Positions 58,833 through 62,774 of a stretch of DNA of 62,774 nucleotides are shown here, piece by piece. The stretch lies in contig NZ_KN360941.1 in assembly GCF_000784355.1 (NCBI RefSeq), positions 1-62,774 of the forward strand, read 5' to 3'. The position numbers were made by a program, and so were the translations under genes. Source of the stretch: Methanolacinia paynteri (lineage in GTDB: Archaea; Halobacteriota; Methanomicrobia; Methanomicrobiales; Methanomicrobiaceae). Numbering within the stretch: the first letter of the stretch is position 1; each line of letters starts with the position of its first letter. The notes beneath the pieces were generated by a model. That model saw only the letters and a list, made by a program, of their open reading frames with translations, made no database searches and was not told the origin of the DNA.

Positions 58833-59570
58833 TTATTTTTTATTGTGAAGATCGGCCTTCAGCCTGTCGATCGCATCCATCACGGCTTTGAATGCCTCCT
58901 GCCTGTGCGATGCTGCGACAGCGATATAAGTCACGTCATCGCCGGCATACAATCTTCCCTTGCTGTGGTAGAAGCGGACCCCGAGGATTCCGGGCACCTT
59001 CTCCATATCCTTCCTGATTTCGGCAATTATCTTGTCAATATAATCATAGTCGGAAAAGTCCATGTATTCGGTTCTCTCTTCTCCAGTGATCTCCCTGACA
59101 ATTCCGTTGAAGTGGAGGTAGCACCCTGTTCTAGGGATATCGACTTCTTCCTTGAGCTCTTTTACAAGACCCTGCATGGTGTAATGATCGTCAAATTTGT
59201 CGAGTGCTTCAATTATTTCATCCGCAGATGGATCTTTAAGGATGCAGTTCTCAGCATCAAGATCCCCGAATATTGCCTTTTTGTAATTTAATCCTTCAAA
59301 TCCGAGGATTATCGCATAAAAGATCCCGGAATCGGAAAAAAGATCGAGTGTGCCTGAGAGATCTGCATCCTTTATTGCAACGATCGTCCCTGCATTATGA
59401 ACCTTTGCGGAATATGGAGCAAGACATTTCGATTCCGGCGGTTTTTCTGGTCCAAAATTGCAGATAACACCGGTTTTTCCCGGATTGAGAACTGAAAGTT
59501 TTTCAATAAATTCTGCAGTAGCAGTGTTATTTTCGGGATGGGATTCTCCTGTTATGTGGATGATCTTCAT
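58833..59570 (-). CDS. MobB-MoaE fusion protein
   Basis: 245 aa. Residues 1-125 are MobB-like but with a weak P-loop (HITGESHPENNTATAEF lacks GKS/T), so nucleotide binding is doubtful. Residues about 130-245 are MoaE-like, the large subunit of molybdopterin synthase: CYLHFNGIVREITGEERTEY, GRLYAGDDVTYIAVAASHRQ, DAIDRLKADLHNKK with the C-terminal lysines expected at the active site. The domain losses are the reverse of the paralogue at 56542 (good P-loop, degraded MoaE), so the two may share the work. Confidence 0.8.
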   Translation of the reverse strand: MKIIHITGESHPENNTATAEFIEKLSVLNPGKTGVICNFGPEKPPESKCLAPYSAKVHNAGTIVAIKDADLSGTLDLFSDSGIFYAIILGFEGLNYKKAIFGDLDAENCILKDPSADEIIEALDKFDDHYTMQGLVKELKEEVDIPRTGCYLHFNGIVREITGEERTEYMDFSDYDYIDKIIAEIRKDMEKVPGILGVRFYHSKGRLYAGDDVTYIAVAASHRQEAFKAVMDAIDRLKADLHNKK

Positions 59571-60172
59571 ATAACCAGATCTGCACGATTAATATTTTCT
59601 ATTTTCTGTTGATTCCCGGGGAGATAATCCAGGTCTCATACCTGCAGTAGATATGCCGGTTGAATAATGATCGAACCATCCGGGTAGTGGTATCTGCCTG
59701 AAACAATGTCGGGTTGTTATGCGTGTATCTTTTTTTCTTAATTTTCTCATGAAGAAGACAGGAAATCCGGCTCGCATAATCCCCCTTTTCTTATGTTCTG
59801 TGAATTTTGTTCCCGGGATCCATTTGTTTTTCCTAAAAAATCCCGGGAATCGATTTTTTCAGGGCGCACAATGTGATCACGATTTATCATCAATTATTGC
59901 CATAAAGAGTATTACTAAATAGTTCTTCATGTATTACGAACGGCCAAATAATATCAATATTGCGGTTTTTGTCGAAATTCATTCGACATTTGCCTTCTAT
60001 TTTATTAGTATTATATTTGTCTTTATTAGGAATGCTTATATTCTGAGATATGATATTGTACCTTTGTCCCATGCGGGGACGTGCAGTAGTGATTAACATC
60101 GATAGCGACAGCATCCGCTGTCAGAGTTCAGTGAAAGTAAGGCATTGCACAAAGGGTATAGGAGGAAAATAA
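59571..60172 (+). promoter_or_regulatory. mcr operon upstream region
   Basis: 602 bp without a convincing gene. CTTATATT at 60035-60042 is a TATA-like box; transcription would begin near 60066, leaving a leader of about 105 nt. The leader holds a 6-bp hairpin GACAGC-ATCC-GCTGTC (60107-60122) and the ribosome site GGAGG at 60161-60165. Small open frames on both strands here show no family resemblance. Confidence 0.45.
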
Positions 60173-61477
60173 ATGGCAAAATATTCCGAAACAATTGATC
60201 TCTATTCAGATGACGGAAAAGTCCTGAAGAGCAACGTAAACCTCGGTGCTATCAGTCCGCTTGTAAACCCGGCAACACTTAAGCTCATCGACTTAACCAA
60301 GAGGAGCATTGCAGTTAACCTTGGTGGAATCGAGGCAGCACTTAAGACCGGAAAGCTTGGAAAAGGCGGAATGATCATGGGCCGTGAACTTGACCTTCCG
60401 ATTATGGCAAACAAAGACGCCATCGTCGCAAAGATCAAAGACATGCTCGATGTTGAAGGCGAAGGAACAGTTATAAACGAGTACAAGGGTGGAAACCTCC
60501 TTCTTGTAGAGGCTCCAAAGGCCCGTCTCGCAGCAGCATCTACATACGATGCAGCATTTACAGCAGTTGCAGCAGCAACAACCTACGCAATCGTCGACCA
60601 GTTCGACATTGATGCATTCAATGCATCGACCGTAAAGGCGGCAACATTCGGTGGATATCCGCACACGATGGACCCCGAAGGAGCACTTGTAACATCAGTC
60701 CTGAGCAACCCACAGAACAACGAGGGTCTCGGATATGCTCTTCGTAACATTGGTGTCAACCACTTTGTTATGATGACCGGCAGGAATGCAATGCAGGGTG
60801 CAGCACTTGCATCCACACTTGAGACTGCAGGAGAGTTCGAGATGGGCGGTGCAATCGGCCCGTTCGAGCGTCACATGCTTCTCCAGTATGTATACCAGGG
60901 TCTTAACGCAAACAACATGGTCTATGACCTCGTTAAGGAGAACGGTAAGACAGGAACTGTCGGTACAGTAGTACAGTCACTTGTTGAGAAGGCAATCGAG
61001 GACAAGGTAATCGTCCCCGGAAAGAAGGGCGGATACTTCCAGTTCTACGACACGAAGGACCCGATGATGTGGAACGCATATGCAGCAGCAGGAACAATGG
61101 CCGCAACAATGGTCAACTGTGGTGCAGGACGTTTCGCACAGGCAGTTTCATCGACACTGCTCTACTTCAACGACCTTCTTGAGCACGAGACCGGTCTCCC
61201 GTCAACCGACTTTGGTCGTGTAATGGGAACAGCAGTCGGATTCTCGTTCTTCAGCCACTCGATCTATGGTGGAGGCGGTCCAGGTATCTTCAACGGAAAC
61301 CACGTAGTTACACGCCACGCAAACGGCTGTGCAATTCCGTGTGTGGTTGCTGCATGTGCACTTGATGCAGGTACACAGATGTTCACACCTGAGGGAACAT
61401 CAGCAGTTATGGGAGAGACCTACGGTCAGATCCCAGAGTTCAACAAGCCGATCCAGCAGATCGCAAACGGAGTCTGA
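60173..61477 (+). CDS. mcrB: Methyl-coenzyme M reductase beta subunit
   Basis: 434 aa, full length. Marks: [72 protein letters not shown] (active-site Tyr) and [11 protein letters not shown]. McrB with McrA and McrG forms the nickel-F430 enzyme that releases methane from methyl-CoM and CoB. First gene of the mcrBDCG(A) operon. Codon use is strongly biased to a few codons (for example GCA for Ala), as expected for one of the most abundant proteins. Confidence 0.98.
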   Translation: MAKYSETIDLYSDDGKVLKSNVNLGAISPLVNPATLKLIDLTKRSIAVNLGGIEAALKTGKLGKGGMIMGRELDLPIMANKDAIVAKIKDMLDVEGEGTVINEYKGGNLLLVEAPKARLAAASTYDAAFTAVAAATTYAIVDQFDIDAFNASTVKAATFGGYPHTMDPEGALVTSVLSNPQNNEGLGYALRNIGVNHFVMMTGRNAMQGAALASTLETAGEFEMGGAIGPFERHMLLQYVYQGLNANNMVYDLVKENGKTGTVGTVVQSLVEKAIEDKVIVPGKKGGYFQFYDTKDPMMWNAYAAAGTMAATMVNCGAGRFAQAVSSTLLYFNDLLEHETGLPSTDFGRVMGTAVGFSFFSHSIYGGGGPGIFNGNHVVTRHANGCAIPCVVAACALDAGTQMFTPEGTSAVMGETYGQIPEFNKPIQQIANGV

Positions 61478-61500
61478 ATAAACCAGATTGACAGATTGAA

Positions 61501-61980
61501 ATGACGGAAAGCCACAAAAACTATCCCCAGTGCAAAATAGTCCCTATAAGGATGCTCTCTCCGGAAACAGCCGAGAAATTCCTTAACCTTATTGTCAGGG
61601 TAAAAGGGATCAGGAGGTTCGTAATAAACGGACCTTCTCTTCCGAAAACCGTACCTTACGGTCCTGCAAGAGGTAAACCCAATGCCAATTCAAACAGGAG
61701 GGTTATACAAATAGGGGATACAGAGACGGAGCTTAGAGTTCAGGTCGGGGTTATCATACTCGAGGTTGAAGAAAGGTCCGTTATTGATGAGATCCGAAAG
61801 GTCACATCAGAATTCTTTGAAGGCAAATTTTCCTGCCAGGTACTGGAAGGAAAGTTCATGAAGACAGAGCCTACCACGAGTGATTATGCAAAATACGGCC
61901 CCAATGCGGATGAGATGATCCTGGGATTGGTAGATCCGCGTAAGAAAGAGGGTCCGGTTATCATACAGGGTTTGAAATAA
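61501..61980 (+). CDS. mcrD: Methyl-coenzyme M reductase operon protein D
   Basis: 159 aa, the usual size. Marks: CKIVPIRMLSPETAEKFLN, RRFVINGPSLPKTVPYGPAR, EVEERSVIDEIRKV. McrD is not part of the final enzyme; it binds McrA during maturation or activation. Starts 23 nt after mcrB and ends 2 nt before mcrC. Confidence 0.96.
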   Translation: MTESHKNYPQCKIVPIRMLSPETAEKFLNLIVRVKGIRRFVINGPSLPKTVPYGPARGKPNANSNRRVIQIGDTETELRVQVGVIILEVEERSVIDEIRKVTSEFFEGKFSCQVLEGKFMKTEPTTSDYAKYGPNADEMILGLVDPRKKEGPVIIQGLK

Positions 61981-61982
61981 AT

Positions 61983-62603
61983 ATGCCGATTGGCCGGGTC
62001 ACACAGGTTGTAGACTGCCGCGAAAGTATGGGTATGGGAAAAGGCGGAGGCCTTGCCCAGAGAGGCACTATTTCGGAGTGCCGCTACCCTGATATAATAG
62101 TCGTCGGTATGTCTCCCGGCAGGAGGCATGTAACCAAACCCGTATGCGATATCACATCGGGTCTCAGGAGAGAGGGAGTTGAGTTTTCCGTAAGCACTCT
62201 TGTCCTCAATGCAGGAAGCGGAGTGCCGGCGGACGCTCCCGGAATCGCAGGTTCAGTTCTAGGGGCCTATTTCGGCCTCAATGCAAAAGAGATCTCACAG
62301 ATTGAACAGCACAGGGTTGCGATACTTCATCACGGGAACGTAAGATCCCATGTTGTTGAGAAAGTTCGCTTTATCCTTCAGCATTGTGAAATCAACGCGA
62401 TTCTTGTTTCCCAGGCGCCTGTAGACTATGAAGACCTTGCAAAGGTCGGAGTAAAGACGGCATACGTCATGCCTGATGAGAAAAATATTCGCACTAAGGG
62501 AAAAGTTGTTGCGATTGTAAGCGGGGTTACCCGTGGCCAGACGCCGACAAGAGAAAATCTGGCAGAAGTGATTTCAGCTGTTATGAAAACGATTAAAGAA
62601 TAA
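61983..62603 (+). CDS. mcrC: Methyl-coenzyme M reductase operon protein C
   Basis: 206 aa. Marks: GRVTQVVDCRESMGMGKGGG, RRHVTKPVCDITSGLRREGV, FSVSTLVLNAGSGVPADAPG, SQAPVDYEDLAKVGVKTAYV. McrC is a component of the ATP-dependent MCR activation complex. Cys residues at DCRES and VCDIT are conserved-looking. Its ATG is 2 nt after the mcrD stop. Confidence 0.96.
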   Translation: MPIGRVTQVVDCRESMGMGKGGGLAQRGTISECRYPDIIVVGMSPGRRHVTKPVCDITSGLRREGVEFSVSTLVLNAGSGVPADAPGIAGSVLGAYFGLNAKEISQIEQHRVAILHHGNVRSHVVEKVRFILQHCEINAILVSQAPVDYEDLAKVGVKTAYVMPDEKNIRTKGKVVAIVSGVTRGQTPTRENLAEVISAVMKTIKE

Positions 62604-62620
62604 TTTGAGGTGAAATGAAA

Positions 62621-62774
62621 ATGGCATACACACCACAGTATGGACCAGGTACATCCAATGTAGCCGCAAACAGGCGCAAACAGATGAACCCTGCAGTCCA
62701 GTTAGACAAGGTTCGTGACGTAACCGATGAGGACGTCGTTCTTATTCTCGGTCACCGTGCACCAGGTTCTGCAT
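62621..62774 (+). CDS. mcrG: Methyl-coenzyme M reductase gamma subunit (5' end only)
   Basis: The first 51 codons are present: MAYTPQYGPGTSNVAANRRK, then DVTDEDVVLILGHRAPGSA, typical of McrG. GAGGTGA at 62607-62613 lies 7 nt before ATG 62621; the ATG at 62615 is too close to it. The gene runs off the window end, and mcrA is expected next. Confidence 0.96.
   Translation, partial: MAYTPQYGPGTSNVAANRRKQMNPAVQLDKVRDVTDEDVVLILGHRAPGSA

Noticed and set aside
59589-60114. Three small open frames in the mcr upstream region
   Set aside because: They overlap each other on both strands, lack ribosome sites and resemble no protein; the region is better explained as promoter and leader.

Overview
The window is chromosomal DNA from a hydrogenotrophic methanogenic archaeon. 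It carries two formylmethanofuran dehydrogenase gene sets, the start of an mcrBDCG operon (methyl-coenzyme M reductase), an MvhD-type electron-transfer subunit, an AglB oligosaccharyltransferase and archaeal type IV pilin-like proteins. Gene content and protein style suggest Methanomicrobiales, near Methanoplanus/Methanolacinia. That placement is inferred from recognition only; no database was searched.

Layout. 1-4447 (+): mvhD tail, fwdD, fwdB, fwdA, fwdC, a compact operon for the first step of CO2 reduction. 4541-16842 (-): two tandem seven-gene modules. Each has six pilin-like genes arranged as three long/short pairs (A-B-A-B-A-B), then a secreted thioredoxin fused to a CcdA-type membrane domain. 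17149-19685 (+): a winged-helix-like protein, then a FecCD-type permease and its ATPase. 19914-22598 (+): two more A-B pilin pairs. 22694-25859: two methyltransferases, a DUF364-type protein and an FmdE-family protein. 26071-28795 (+): two related membrane proteins, two tiny ORFs and a radical SAM protein. 28832-29830: an MNT/HepT toxin-antitoxin remnant (hepT frameshifted) between 45-bp direct repeats. 30067-34192 (+): a ninth A-B pilin pair, then aglB. 34386-40437 (+): a HypB/CobW-like GTPase, an ABC ATPase, a DUF364-type protein, two secreted proteins with C-terminal anchor-like tails, and a proline iminopeptidase-like hydrolase. 40722-59570: a molybdenum/tungsten island with an FmdD-FmdB fusion, FmdA, a PH-domain protein, a small Cys protein, two MoeA proteins, a glutamate decarboxylase with two antiporters, TrmO, ModABC, two MobB-MoaE type fusions and FmdC. 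60173-62774 (+): mcrB, mcrD, mcrC and the start of mcrG.

How the genes fit together. Two formylmethanofuran dehydrogenases, a molybdate/tungstate importer and pterin-cofactor genes form one functional theme: CO2 fixation onto methanofuran and supply of its metal cofactor. The other theme is the cell surface. Eighteen pilin-like genes occur in nine strictly ordered A-B pairs. Six pairs lie in modules that end in a thiol-redox membrane protein, and most short pilins of those modules carry a cysteine pair that the short pilins outside lack. This points to a disulfide-dependent, possibly glycosylated surface filament or coat made of A/B heteromers. I found no description of it that I can recall, and it is the strongest candidate for an undescribed system here. 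Pilin module I is also bracketed by a ~65-75 bp element present in inverted orientation.
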